A stretch of DNA of 64,000 bases, taken from assembly GCF_032594355.1 (NCBI RefSeq), contig NZ_CP131061.1, positions 1,426,001 through 1,490,000 on the forward strand, written 5' to 3'. A program made the position numbers and the translations under genes. Under the pieces are notes generated by a model. It ran no database searches. It was not told where the DNA came from and saw only the letters and a program-made list of their open reading frames with translations. This DNA is from Methanolapillus ohkumae. Its GTDB lineage: Archaea > Halobacteriota > Methanosarcinia > Methanosarcinales > Methanosarcinaceae. Below, in pieces: positions 1-11,369 of this stretch. The number at the start of each line of letters is the position of its first letter. Within the stretch, counting starts at the first letter, position 1.

Positions 1-896
1 TTGTCTTCTTCAATCGTTTCGATGACCGCCAAAGATGCTGCCGACGCGAGCGGGCTTCCCCCAAATGTGGTTCCATGTTCACCTTTTCCAAACGTAAGTC
101 CTTCCCGTGCCGCAAAAGCGCCCATCGGGATTCCGCCGGCAATGGCTTTAGACATGGTTAAAATGTCGGGTTGGACTCCGTAGTGGTCTTTACAGAACCA
201 TTTTCCAGTCCGCCCAAATCCGGTTTGGACTTCATCGACAATCATCAAAATATCTTTTTTATCGCAGATCTCCCGCACCTCTTTGAAATACTCGTTTTGG
301 GGAATGTGAACACCGCCTTCGCCCTGAATCGGCTCTAAAATGACCCCCGCAATGGTTTTGTCAATTGCCTTTTCAATGGCGGACGCATCTCCATATTCCA
401 CAAATGTCGCCGGTTTGACCATCGGAACAAACGGGTCGCGGTACTTTTGATTGGCGGTCGTCCCAAGAGATCCGATCGTCCTCCCGTGAAAAGCGTGCAG
501 TGTGGAAATGAAATTGTCTTTTTTGGTGTGCAATTTTGCCAATTTAAGCGCACCGTCATTGGCTTCCGCCCCGGAATTGCAGAAAAAGACGCGGGACATC
601 CCCGTGATTTGAATAATTTTTTCCGCCAAATTCGCTTGCGGCTCATTGTAATAATAGTTGGAAATGTGAATTAATTTTTCCGCCTGCTCTTTAATGGCGT
701 TGACCAACCGCTGATTTTTGTAGCCGGTCGCATTGACGGCAATTCCGGAAACGCAATCGATGTAATGCTTTCCATACACATCAATCAATGTGGAACCTTG
801 TCCGTCCACGAAAAGAAGTGGCTTTCGGCCATACGTTTGCATCACATATTTGGCGTCCTTTTCGACGACCGATTTGTAAATTAAATCCGGATCCAT
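1..896 (-). CDS. argD: Acetylornithine aminotransferase, 3' end cut by window edge
   Basis: Class III PLP-dependent aminotransferase of arginine synthesis; it transfers an amino group from glutamate to N-acetylglutamate semialdehyde. About 298 residues from the start codon (ATG read from 896) are visible and the C-terminus lies left of the window. Visible family marks are CNSGAEANDGALKLAK (cofactor phosphate region), the DEVQTGFGRTGK segment, and TMSKAIAGGIPMGA, which holds the lysine expected to bind PLP. N-acetyl-ornithine specificity is inferred from overall ArgD similarity; a related ornithine or succinylornithine aminotransferase is less likely. It precedes nothing on its own strand in view, and a flavin reductase gene lies 58 bases upstream in the same orientation. 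Confidence 0.88.
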   Translation of the reverse strand, partial: MDPDLIYKSVVEKDAKYVMQTYGRKPLLFVDGQGSTLIDVYGKHYIDCVSGIAVNATGYKNQRLVNAIKEQAEKLIHISNYYYNEPQANLAEKIIQITGMSRVFFCNSGAEANDGALKLAKLHTKKDNFISTLHAFHGRTIGSLGTTANQKYRDPFVPMVKPATFVEYGDASAIEKAIDKTIAGVILEPIQGEGGVHIPQNEYFKEVREICDKKDILMIVDEVQTGFGRTGKWFCKDHYGVQPDILTMSKAIAGGIPMGAFAAREGLTFGKGEHGTTFGGSPLASAASLAVIETIEED

Positions 897-954
897 GTTT
901 TTTCCTTCAACTTTGAGATTTGATTTAAATAATTAATTTAATTGGCATTTCTTT

Positions 955-1593
955 TTATTTTTTAAATTCCTTTCCGATGGAAAAAGCTTTGCCGACAGCG
1001 TCTCCAAGAACATGATACATTTGGCTGTCCGGCGCGAAAGCGAGCGGTTTTAATTTGGAAACATCAACTTTTCCATGTTCATCCAGCACTTTTTCTTGTG
1101 CCCAAACGTCTAAAATTTCGCCGATGACGACGATGTGAGACCCGAGATTCATCCGGTCTTTTAATTTGCAGGCCAAATACATCGGAAATTCCGCGATGTA
1201 GGGCGCGTTTATTTTTCCCGCGCGAACAGCCGTTAGTCCGGCCGCTTCAAATTTTTCGGTCTCGCGACCGCTTTCAATGCCAAGGTAATCGGCTTCTTTG
1301 GCATATTCTTCCGAAGGGATGCATACAGTAAATTCACGGTTCTCCAATATGTTTTCATAGGTGTAGCGTCCCGGCCGGATGCCGACAAAAACGCAAGGAG
1401 GCGTAGAGTTGGCGATGCCGGCCCAGGCGGCAACCATCGCGTCCGGACGACCCGTTTTGTCATACGTTGCAATGAGCCAGACGGGTGTTGGAAAAGCGGT
1501 TGTAGACGCGCCGATAGATTTGAATTCTTCACTTTCCGCACAGTTTTTCGTTGTCGTGTCAATTTGTGTGTCTGTTGTCTTTTTTGCCGGCAT
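955..1593 (-). CDS. Flavin reductase-like domain protein (FMN-binding split barrel)
   Basis: A 212-residue protein of the flavin reductase-like/flavoredoxin family, which bind FMN in a split beta-barrel and pass electrons between NAD(P)H or ferredoxin and flavin acceptors. Residues from about 30 (STTAFPTPVWLIATYD) through RPDAMVAAWAGIANSTPPCVFVGIRPGRYT match the conserved N-terminal half of the domain, and LGSHIVVIGEILDV is the typical distal strand pair. The start has a purine-rich AAGGGA about 8 bases upstream. Physiological electron donor and acceptor cannot be told from sequence. It may share a transcript with argD, 58 bases downstream. Confidence 0.8.
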   Translation of the reverse strand: MPAKKTTDTQIDTTTKNCAESEEFKSIGASTTAFPTPVWLIATYDKTGRPDAMVAAWAGIANSTPPCVFVGIRPGRYTYENILENREFTVCIPSEEYAKEADYLGIESGRETEKFEAAGLTAVRAGKINAPYIAEFPMYLACKLKDRMNLGSHIVVIGEILDVWAQEKVLDEHGKVDVSKLKPLAFAPDSQMYHVLGDAVGKAFSIGKEFKK

Positions 1594-1860
1594 ATTCTCT
1601 TTTCCCTTGCTTATTTTTTAGATTTTGTTATTGATTTTGATTATAGGTCCTATTTGTTTGTCATTTGATTTTTATTTTTAATCGTAAAATCTAATTTTAT
1701 AAAAACGCTTTTCCTCTTATGGCGCTTTGACTTATTAAATTCTTCTTCCCTTTCGTTTCGTTTTTCCCGTTTTTTCCTTTTTTTCTTTTTTTTCAAAAGA
1801 ATAGTTTAAATATTTTAAACGACACTTACAAATCCTTCTTTTGTAATCTTTCAAAAAAGC

Positions 1861-1932
1861 GCCGTTGTGGCTTAGCGGTATAGCGGCTGATTCGTAATCA
1901 GCAGGTCGGGGGTTCAAGTCCCCCCAGCGGCT
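1861..1932 (+). tRNA. tRNA-Thr (anticodon CGU)
   Basis: A 72-base cloverleaf. The acceptor stem GCCGTTG pairs with CAGCGGC (one G-U pair). The anticodon stem GCTGA/TCAGC (1886-1890/1898-1902) encloses loop TTCGTAA with anticodon CGT at 1893-1895, reading ACG. The T stem is GGGGG/CCCCC around TTCAAGT, and the discriminator base is T1932. CCA is not encoded. No intron is seen. Confidence 0.95.
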
Positions 1933-2346
1933 TTGAACTAAAAGTTCAGGTCCCACCAAAAAAGGGAGCGGGAACCATAAAAGAAGATTTTAAAAAACAA
2001 AACACACTCACTCTTTTACCGCAGTCGTTTAAATTCCGTAGGAGATTAGACGATGTCGATTTACAATCATGAACATGATTTAAAACTCACTGAAAAGCGT
2101 ATTCAATAATCATAGTTATAATTCCACTTATTATCCGGAAATATTTTTTAAAAATCATTAACAGGCACACTAAGTTTGCCCAAAAAGAATTCAAAAGATC
2201 CTGATTTGGAAAAATTTAAAAATCCATTTTCTATCCATCCCTTCTTTTCTATGTTTTTATTAAAAAAATATTTATTCGAATAATAATATAATGATTTAAA
2301 TATTAAATCGTTCGAAATAAATATAAAAATAAAAGCGCGAATTCTC
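1933..2346. other. Spacer between tRNA-Thr and sulP, with terminator-like hairpins
   Basis: Directly after the tRNA lies a perfect short hairpin TGAAC-TAAAA-GTTCA (1934-1948), followed by a second imperfect one (GGTCCC at 1949-1954 with GGGAACC at 1970-1976). These could end or help process the tRNA transcript. The remainder is AT-rich and presumably holds the sulP promoter. A very short reading frame with a good ribosome binding site lies at 2053-2109 and is listed separately. Confidence 0.4.
2053..2109 (+). CDS. Possible 18-residue micro-ORF with Shine-Dalgarno
   Basis: ATG at 2053 is preceded by AGGAG (2040-2044) at 8-base spacing and opens MSIYNHEHDLKLTEKRIQ, ended by TAA. The Shine-Dalgarno match is better than that of many real genes here, but 18 codons is too short to judge coding potential. 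It could be a leader peptide, the remnant of a lost gene, or chance. Confidence 0.2.
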   Translation: MSIYNHEHDLKLTEKRIQ

Positions 2347-4014
2347 ATGTTCACCCGGTTTTTGATCACCCTCAAAGATTACAAAAAATCGTATCTCCGA
2401 TACGATATCGTTGCGGGAATCATGGTCGCCGCTCTGACGATTCCGGTCGCGATGGGGTACGCCCAGATTGCGGGGCTGCCGCCGATTTACGGCCTTTACG
2501 CATCGATTTTGCCGCTTCTCGGCTACGCCTTTTTTGCCACCTCCAGGCATCTGATTATTACCCCGGATTCCGCCGCCAGCGCAATTACCGGGTCCGTTGT
2601 GGTCAGCCTTGGCTTTGCGCTCGGTTCGCCCGACGTTCTCTCCATCGCGCCCGTTTTAACTTTTTTTGCCGCCGCATTTTTACTTTTGTTTGCGGTGCTG
2701 AAAGCCGGACGCTTCGCAAGTTTTATTTCAACGCCCGTCATCAGCGGATTTTTATCCGGACTCGGTCTTTTTGTCATTCTCGGGCAAATTCCAAAGGCGC
2801 TTGGAATTGAAATTTCCGGCGGGACTGTTTTTTCCCAAGTCGGAGAAATCCTTTCATCTCTGCCTCTTGTCAATGTTTATTCTGCTTTGCTGGCCGGAAG
2901 CACGCTTCTTTTGGTTTTGCTGTCCAAAAAATTCCTGCCGAAAATTCCGATGGCGCTTATTGTTCTGGTTGTGGGAACAATCATGACTTTCCTTTTCGGA
3001 CTGGACGGGTTTGGCGTCACCATTGTCGGAGAAATTCCGGGTGGGTTTCCAACCCTTGCCATTCCGGATATTTTGAATTTCCCGGACCTTTCGATGGGAA
3101 TTTTATCCGGGTTTGTGATTGCGATTGTAATTTTATCAGATTCGCTGCTGACCGCCAAAAGTTTTGCGCTCCGGAACCGCACGAAAATTCAAGAAAACCG
3201 TGAACTTGTCGCGTTTTCCGCCGCCAATTTTCTCTCCGCGTTTTCCGGCGCGTCGCCGGTCAGCGCCAGCACCTCTTGCACGGCGGTAAATGAACAATAT
3301 CATGGAAAAACACAAATGGCATCCATTGTCGCCGCCGGAATTATTGCGCTGTTGGTCACTTTTTTTGGAAGCCTTCTTTACTACATGCCGCAACCTGTTT
3401 TGGCTGGAATTATCATTGCCGCCGTTTCCGGCGTCGTGGATGTTAAGCGGGCGAAAATATGGGCGGCGGAGAGCCGGAATGAATTTTGGATTTGGATTTT
3501 GTCCTTAGCCGGCGTTTTATTTGTCGGCGTCATATTCGGCGTTTTAGTCGGTATTCTTCTGTCGTTTGCCGATGTCATCCGAGGAATTACAAAACCGGAA
3601 GAAGCTTATTTAGGGATAATCGATGGCAAAAGAGGTTTTTTCAATTTGAAAAATCACAGCAATGCGCATCCGCTTGAAAATATCATTATCTACCGGTTTG
3701 GGGCCCGCCTGTTTTTCGCAAATATTTCCATATTCGGCGCGGCGATTGAAAACGCCATTTTGCAAAATCCCAAAGCCATTATTGTCGACGCGTCCGGAAT
3801 CAATGACATTGATGTGACCGCGGCGGAAACATTAGAATTTCTAATAGAATCGGCCCAAAAAAGCGGAATTGGCTTCTATTTCGCCGGCATTCGCGCAGAC
3901 GTGGAAAGCGATTTAATCGACACCGGCCTGGAAGAATTTGTCAAAAGCGGACATACGCAAAAAACGATTGAGGATGCATTGACGATTTCTCAAAGAAATA
4001 TCAGCGCAGCATAA
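2347..4014 (+). CDS. SulP-family anion transporter with STAS domain
   Basis: A 555-residue SulP (SLC26-like) permease. The N-terminal transport domain (about residues 10-410) shows the family signature near the start (YDIVAGIMVAALTIPVAMGYAQIAGLPPIYG, of which VAMGYAQIAGLPPIYGLYAS is the core) and 10 or more hydrophobic segments. The C-terminal cytoplasmic STAS domain (about 440-550) includes IIVDASGINDIDVTAAETL. Bacterial relatives move sulfate, bicarbonate or C4-dicarboxylates, and the substrate here cannot be assigned from sequence. It stands alone, with no sulfate-assimilation gene beside it. Confidence 0.9.
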   Translation: MFTRFLITLKDYKKSYLRYDIVAGIMVAALTIPVAMGYAQIAGLPPIYGLYASILPLLGYAFFATSRHLIITPDSAASAITGSVVVSLGFALGSPDVLSIAPVLTFFAAAFLLLFAVLKAGRFASFISTPVISGFLSGLGLFVILGQIPKALGIEISGGTVFSQVGEILSSLPLVNVYSALLAGSTLLLVLLSKKFLPKIPMALIVLVVGTIMTFLFGLDGFGVTIVGEIPGGFPTLAIPDILNFPDLSMGILSGFVIAIVILSDSLLTAKSFALRNRTKIQENRELVAFSAANFLSAFSGASPVSASTSCTAVNEQYHGKTQMASIVAAGIIALLVTFFGSLLYYMPQPVLAGIIIAAVSGVVDVKRAKIWAAESRNEFWIWILSLAGVLFVGVIFGVLVGILLSFADVIRGITKPEEAYLGIIDGKRGFFNLKNHSNAHPLENIIIYRFGARLFFANISIFGAAIENAILQNPKAIIVDASGINDIDVTAAETLEFLIESAQKSGIGFYFAGIRADVESDLIDTGLEEFVKSGHTQKTIEDALTISQRNISAA

Positions 4015-4147
4015 ACAAAAAAATGCGGCAATATGAAAACCATTAATCAATGCGGAATCTTTAAATTTAAAAAATGCCAACCCCGATTTTTATATTTTTT
4101 GTAAAAGAGAGGACTCAATCATTTTTGTTGAAAAAAATTAGAATCCG

Positions 4148-4174
4148 TTGCCATAACGTGCGCGACAGCGATGC
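4148..4174 (-). repeat. Dispersed GC-core intergenic element, copy a
   Basis: Read on the minus strand, the core contains CGCGCACGTTATGGCAA, preceded by GCATCGCTGT. It matches the cores at 9594, 21521, 24057 and 56691. On the same strand it continues into an AT-rich tail with AATTTTTTTCAACAAAAATG, and a GGGGTTGGC/TTTTTT end can be seen near 4075-4100, resembling the tails of the other copies. Confidence 0.6.
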
Positions 4175-4348
4175 AAAAAATAAAATAAAAAAATAAAAAT
4201 GACAAAACAAAAATGACAAAACGAACAAAAAATTATGAATTTACTCTCTTTTCAAAAAATAAATTATATAGAAATTGAAAGATAATATATATTTTTGAGT
4301 TCCATAGAATCCGTAGATGTATATCGTTTTTTAAGAGAATCTATATAT

Positions 4349-4468
4349 ATGTTGAAACCCTTTTTTAGCCATTCAAAAATTAAAGAAACAACAATTTTTG
4401 ACACCGAACATAAAACGTCAATTGACATCGATTATTCAGGTCCGTATTTCGATTTTTTGAAAAAATGA
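4349..4468 (+). CDS. Possible 39-residue small protein, unknown
   Basis: ATG at 4349 opens a mixed-composition 39-residue frame (MLKPFFSHSKIKETTIFDTE then HKTSIDIDYSGPYFDFLKK) ended by TGA. There is no Shine-Dalgarno, but a TATATATAT tract sits immediately upstream, so a leaderless transcript is possible. Its composition is less repetitive than the surrounding spacer. It is not recognised as any family and could be the remnant of a gene. Confidence 0.25.
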   Translation: MLKPFFSHSKIKETTIFDTEHKTSIDIDYSGPYFDFLKK

Positions 4469-4691
4469 TACTTTTTTTGAAAAAGGAGTCAAAGCACGTT
4501 TACAAAACAATGTTGGTTCAAATATTTAATACCGGTTGTTCATGTGTTTATTCCAAGATCATCCGTTTATCATTTTTAAATTCATTTCGATTCATTGTTT
4601 TTCAATTTACATTGTCACAAATTTATCATTTTTTGACATTATCATGAAATTATCACTGAAAAAAAATATCTGAACAATTCAGGAATTAACC

Positions 4692-6767
4692 ATGACTGAC
4701 AAAACAAAATATGACGCAAGCAACATTCAGGTTTTAGAAGGCCTCGAAGCGGTCCGAAAAAGACCCAGTATGTACATCGGAAGCACCGATTCGCGCGGCC
4801 TTCACCACTTGGTTTATGAAGTGGTGGACAACAGCATTGACGAAGCCCTGGCCGGATACTGTCAAAATATCCAAATGACCATTAACGAAGACGGCAGCGT
4901 GACCGTCGTTGATGACGGACGCGGAATTCCGGTCGACATTCAACCCAAATATAATAAATCGGCTTTGGAAGTCGTCTTAACGATTCTTCACGCCGGCGGA
5001 AAATTTGACAAAGACACGTACAAAGTATCCGGCGGCCTTCATGGCGTTGGTGTGTCCGTCGTCAACGCCCTGTCCGAATGGTTGATTGCGGAAGTCCGCC
5101 GCGACGGGAAACTTTACCGCCAAACATTCGCGTACGGAATTCCGACATCCGGCGTCGAAACTGTCGGCGAATCCTCCCACACCGGAACCACCATTCAATT
5201 CATGCCCGACAAAACCATCTTTGAGACCGTCGATTTCCGGTATGAAATTTTATTGAACCGGCTTCGGGAACTCGCGTTTTTGAACAAAGGCATCCGCATC
5301 GAAACCGAAGACAAACGAACGAAATCCGAAGACTTCGAAGAACTCAGTCCCATGCCGGAAGAATCCGAATTGGATGCGGATTTGGACCTGCCTTTTGACG
5401 GATCGGAAGATGAAGGTGACGATGACGGAGAAAGTGAAAAAGTATCGAAAAAATCCAAAAAATCCGGAACACATTCGTCTCATTCCTATTCCCTCAAAGA
5501 AAGAAAGCATATTCTGCATTACGAAGGCGGAATCATCGAATTCGTCAAATATTTAAATGCCGGAAAAGGAATTCTTCATGACAACCCGATTTATTTTGAA
5601 AAACAAAAAGATGGGACCGATGTTGAAATTTCCATGCAGTATACGGAAAATTTCAACGCCAACGTTTATTCCTTTGCCAACAATATCAACACGACCGAAG
5701 GCGGAACCCATATGGTGGGCTTTAAATCCGCACTCACCCGAGTTGCCAACGATTACATCAAAAAGAACGGTTTGGAAAAAGACGGATCGGGCTTAAGCGG
5801 CGAAGACATCCGCGAAGGTCTCACCGCGATTATCAGTGTTAAACTCTTAGAGCCGCAATTTGAAGGACAAACCAAAACCAAACTCGGAAACAGTGAAGTT
5901 AAAGGCATTGTCGATTCCTTGGTGTCCGACGGCCTGTCCGAATACTTTGAAGAAAATCCCAAAGTCGCCGTCGCCATTTTTGAAAAAGCGCTTCTTGCCA
6001 AAAAAGCACGTGAAGCCGCGAAAAAGGCCCGAGAACTCACCCGGCGAAAAAATGCGCTCGAAGTCAGCACGCTTCCCGGAAAACTTGCCGATTGTTCCGA
6101 AAAAGATTCACGCCTGTGCGAACTTTATTTGGTGGAAGGAGATTCTGCCGGCGGTTCCGCCAAACAAGGACGCAACCGCGCGTTTCAAGCTATTTTGCCG
6201 TTTCGCGGAAAAATCCTCAACGTGGAAAAAACCCGAATGGATAAAGCTCTGAAAAATAACGAAATTATTTCCTTGATCACCGCCCTCGGTGCCGGTCTTG
6301 GAGATGAGATGGACCTTGAAAAACTGAGATACCACAAAGTCATCATTATGACCGATGCCGATGTGGACGGCGCGCACATCCGAACTCTTATTTTAACATT
6401 CTTCTTCCGCTACATGACGGATTTGGTCACGGCGGGACACGTGTACATTGCGCAGCCGCCGCTTTACAAACTTAAAAAAGGAAAAGCGGAATATTATGCC
6501 TATTCTGATAAGCAAATGAAAAACAAAATCGAAGAAATCGGCGAAAAAGGCGTAACGGTTCAGCGGTACAAAGGTTTGGGAGAAATGAACCCGGAACAAT
6601 TGTGGTCGACAACCATGAATCCGGAAACCCGGACCTTGCTTCAAGTCACGATTGAAGACGCGATTGTCGCCGACCAAATTTTCTCCATTCTGATGGGCGA
6701 TGATGTTTTCCCAAGAAAACAATTCATCCAAGAACATGCCAAAGAAGTGGTGAATTTGGATATCTGA
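4692..6767 (+). CDS. gyrB: DNA gyrase subunit B
   Basis: ATPase subunit of the type IIA topoisomerase that introduces negative supercoils. The N-terminal GHKL ATPase (VRKRPSMYIGSTD, VDNSIDEALAG, VVDDGRGIPVDI, GGLHGVGVSVVNALS) is followed by the transducer, then a Toprim domain (LVEGDSAGGSAKQGRNR at about residue 477; MTDADVDGAHIRTL at about 553) and the C-terminal QRYKGLGEMNPEQLW motif. At 691 residues it is longer than a minimal GyrB. The extra length is an acidic then Lys/Ser-rich insert at about residues 210-267 between the ATPase and transducer. The gene is followed 13 bases later by gyrA, with GAGGGAGG between them serving as the gyrA ribosome binding site. Confidence 0.98.
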   Translation: MTDKTKYDASNIQVLEGLEAVRKRPSMYIGSTDSRGLHHLVYEVVDNSIDEALAGYCQNIQMTINEDGSVTVVDDGRGIPVDIQPKYNKSALEVVLTILHAGGKFDKDTYKVSGGLHGVGVSVVNALSEWLIAEVRRDGKLYRQTFAYGIPTSGVETVGESSHTGTTIQFMPDKTIFETVDFRYEILLNRLRELAFLNKGIRIETEDKRTKSEDFEELSPMPEESELDADLDLPFDGSEDEGDDDGESEKVSKKSKKSGTHSSHSYSLKERKHILHYEGGIIEFVKYLNAGKGILHDNPIYFEKQKDGTDVEISMQYTENFNANVYSFANNINTTEGGTHMVGFKSALTRVANDYIKKNGLEKDGSGLSGEDIREGLTAIISVKLLEPQFEGQTKTKLGNSEVKGIVDSLVSDGLSEYFEENPKVAVAIFEKALLAKKAREAAKKARELTRRKNALEVSTLPGKLADCSEKDSRLCELYLVEGDSAGGSAKQGRNRAFQAILPFRGKILNVEKTRMDKALKNNEIISLITALGAGLGDEMDLEKLRYHKVIIMTDADVDGAHIRTLILTFFFRYMTDLVTAGHVYIAQPPLYKLKKGKAEYYAYSDKQMKNKIEEIGEKGVTVQRYKGLGEMNPEQLWSTTMNPETRTLLQVTIEDAIVADQIFSILMGDDVFPRKQFIQEHAKEVVNLDI

Positions 6768-6780
6768 GGGAGGCAAAAAA

Positions 6781-9537
<2,757 letters not shown>

Positions 9538-9838
9538 TTCATTTTTGAATACTTCTTCTCATTTTTATTTTTATCCGTTTCTTTTTTATTTTAGTGCCGC
9601 CGTCGCGCGTTATGGCGGCAAATTATTCTGTTTTTCAAAAAAATCGAGAAGCCGGTTTTTAAATATACTTTTTAATTTTTCATTTTATTTTTTAATTTAT
9701 TTATTTCTTCATTTCATCCCGTCTCATTTTATAGAAATATTATAATAAAATTTATATCATTTTGCAGATATTTTGATAACTATAGGTTTATGAATCCGAT
9801 TGAAAAATGATGGATTAAATGAATTTGGAGGGAGAATT
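9538..9838. other. Spacer between gyrA and the PdxS-like gene
   Basis: About 300 AT-rich bases. The left part holds dispersed element copy b. The right part (TTATAATAAAATTTATATC near 9740-9760) contains TATA-like sequence likely used by the downstream gene. No further gene is seen. Confidence 0.5.
9594..9665 (+). repeat. Dispersed GC-core intergenic element, copy b
   Basis: Core GTGCCGCCGTCGCGCGTTAT then GGCGGCAAA (9594-9622), followed by an AT tail with TTTTTCAAAAAAATCGAGAA and ending AGCCGGTTTTTAAATA. This is one of the two clearest copies; the copy at 21521 matches both the core and the tail layout. Confidence 0.7.
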
Positions 9839-10708
9839 ATGGTTGATTTATCAACTCTTCGTTTTGGAAATGAACTCATTCATCATGGTTTTGAAAAGCT
9901 GGGAGCCGGCGGCGTGATTATGGGCGTCAGCACGCCCGAACAAGCATTGATTGCACAAGACTGTGGCGCGATTGCGGTCATGGTGACGGATTCCATGTCG
10001 GCGGATTCACGTGCCAGAAGCGGTGTCATGCGTATGGCCAATGTGGAAACGGTGGAAGCGGTTTTAGCGTCTGTGTCCGTTCCGGTGATGGGCATGGTGC
10101 GTCTTGGTCATTTTGTGGAGGCGGAAATTTTGCAGGCGCTGGGCGTCGGCATGATTGACGAGTCGGAAGCGTTGTCGCCGGTCAGTTTTGATTCCGTCAT
10201 TGATAAAACAAAATTTTCCGTTCCGTTTATTTCCGGCGCGACCAATTTGGGTGCGGCGCTTTGGTCGGTGTCCACCGGCTCCATGATGATTCGGGTGTCG
10301 GGACAAGCCGGCAGCGGCAATATTTCCGGCGTCGTTCAGAGTCAGTTTCAAATCATGAAACGGTTGGCGGAGCTTTCCGAAAAAACGGAAGAAGAGCGGG
10401 CGGCTTATGCGACGTCTAAAAAAATCCCGTTGGACCTTTTGACGGAAGCCGTGAACATGCGGCGGTTGCCGGTTCTTAATTACGCGGCCGGCGGGATTGC
10501 AACGCCTGCGGATGCCGCGCTTATGATGAAACTCGGCTGCGACGGGGTTTTTGTCGGCTCCGGAATTTTTAAAGCGGAAAATCCGGAATGGATGGGAAAA
10601 GCAATTGTGGACGCCGTGAAAAATTATGACAAGCCGGCCGTCTTGGCAAAAATATCCAAAGGAATCGGCAGCGGAATGCGTGGTGCCGAGCCGGAAAAGA
10701 AAGGATAA
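9839..10708 (+). CDS. PdxS-like (beta/alpha)8 protein lacking the known catalytic residues
   Basis: A 289-residue homologue of PdxS, the synthase subunit that makes pyridoxal 5'-phosphate from ribose 5-phosphate, glyceraldehyde 3-phosphate and ammonia supplied by PdxT. The fold-defining segments are present: GGVIMGVSTPEQA, MIDESEALSP, VPFISGATNLG, and AAGGIATPADAALMMKLGCD followed by GVFVGSGIFK. The residues that form the catalytic centre in studied PdxS (Asp24, Lys81, Lys149 in Bacillus numbering) correspond here to Gly29, Met86 and Ser154: GGVIMG for GGVIMD, VMGMVRLGH for VMAKxRIGH, and IRVSGQAGSGN for xRTKGExGTGN. Normal PLP synthesis by this protein is therefore doubtful. It may be a pseudoenzyme, a regulatory partner of a second PdxS, or an enzyme for another reaction. 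GGAGGG (9827-9832) sets the start. No pdxT is nearby. Confidence 0.85.
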   Translation: MVDLSTLRFGNELIHHGFEKLGAGGVIMGVSTPEQALIAQDCGAIAVMVTDSMSADSRARSGVMRMANVETVEAVLASVSVPVMGMVRLGHFVEAEILQALGVGMIDESEALSPVSFDSVIDKTKFSVPFISGATNLGAALWSVSTGSMMIRVSGQAGSGNISGVVQSQFQIMKRLAELSEKTEEERAAYATSKKIPLDLLTEAVNMRRLPVLNYAAGGIATPADAALMMKLGCDGVFVGSGIFKAENPEWMGKAIVDAVKNYDKPAVLAKISKGIGSGMRGAEPEKKG

Positions 10709-10736
10709 AAGAAGTGAAAGAAAGAATTTTTTAAAA

Positions 10737-10775
10737 AAACCGCTTTTCATTTTTTTGGGAAAATGGAAGCGGTTT
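10737..10775. terminator. Bidirectional hairpin after the PdxS-like gene
   Basis: AAAACCGCTT pairs with AAGCGGTTTT, extended by a TTCATTTT/AAAATGG stem around a short loop. It is flanked by A- and T-rich runs and placed between converging frames, so it can serve as terminator on either strand. Confidence 0.5.
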
Positions 10776-10948
10776 TAAATCAAAAGAAGCAGAATTATTT
10801 TTGCAAAATACGGGTCTAAGATATGGGTGAATTCTTTGAGCGCAAAAAGAATTGCCAGGATGACAATGATTATTTTTGTCGACAGAAAAATGGCCCAATA
10901 AAGAAGAGGAACTTTGACTTTTTTCCCTTGAACTCTCATTTTCGGCAT
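10775..10948 (-). CDS. Possible small membrane protein (57 residues)
   Basis: Starting at the ATG read from 10948, the frame encodes MPKMRVQGKKVKVPLLYWAI and continues with a strongly hydrophobic stretch (STKIIIVILAILFALKEF) and a hydrophobic C-terminus ending KIILLLLI. A basic N-terminus and one or two membrane segments are plausible for a real small membrane protein. No family is recognised. A GTG three codons upstream is an alternative start. Its stop codon touches the hairpin that follows the PdxS-like gene. Confidence 0.35.
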   Translation of the reverse strand: MPKMRVQGKKVKVPLLYWAIFLSTKIIIVILAILFALKEFTHILDPYFAKIILLLLI

Positions 10949-11087
10949 AATTTTCACGTAAAATTTAAAATATTTTAAAAAAAATGATGAATTTTAAAAA
11001 AATAATGAATTTCAAGGGATTCATGCGATTGAAAAAATTTATAGATTTCATTTAAAAGATATTTCATGATGAAAGAATCTGAATGAT

Positions 11088-11369
11088 TTAATTTTTTCCG
11101 GAATCAGAGTAAATATTGACCAACATGCCTTTTGTCAATGAACACTCTATTAAATCGCGAAATTGCTGTTTGTCAAGATGCAATTGCTTTTGCATGGAGG
11201 ATAAAAGACTTTCATCATATTCATGAAGACCATGGCTGATTTTTGTTTGAATTTCCGTCCGGCGGCCACCTGAATCCAAATAATAATAGTTTTTATGGTC
11301 GTCTCCCAAATCTTCTTCAAATCCTTTCCGTTTTAAAGCGGAAGCTATTTTTCGAGTTTTGTAGATCAT
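11088..11369 (-). CDS. HicA/YcfA-like toxin candidate, module 1
   Basis: A 93-residue basic protein. N-terminal KTRKIASALKRKGFEEDLGD, then DHKNYYYLDSGGR, a central ISHGLHEYDESLLSSMQKQL and a C-terminal helical part resemble the small dsRBD-fold HicA/YcfA mRNA interferases: a conserved His after the first helix, then strands, then SHG. This assignment is by pattern and is not certain. The start codon overlaps the stop of the upstream 111-residue gene (ATGA), a typical two-gene toxin-antitoxin layout with the antitoxin first. A paralogue in the same arrangement lies 700 bases upstream. The upstream operator suggests autoregulation. Confidence 0.6.
   Translation of the reverse strand: MIYKTRKIASALKRKGFEEDLGDDHKNYYYLDSGGRRTEIQTKISHGLHEYDESLLSSMQKQLHLDKQQFRDLIECSLTKGMLVNIYSDSGKN

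Larger units (their letters stand above)
4015..4691. other. AT-rich spacer upstream of gyrB
   Basis: About 680 bases without a convincing long gene. It carries a reverse-oriented copy of the dispersed GC-core element (core 4148-4174), poly-A/T runs with ATATATAT tracts near 4285 and 4342 that could serve as TATA boxes, and a 39-codon reading frame at 4349-4468. The gyrB promoter must lie in the right half. Confidence 0.5.
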
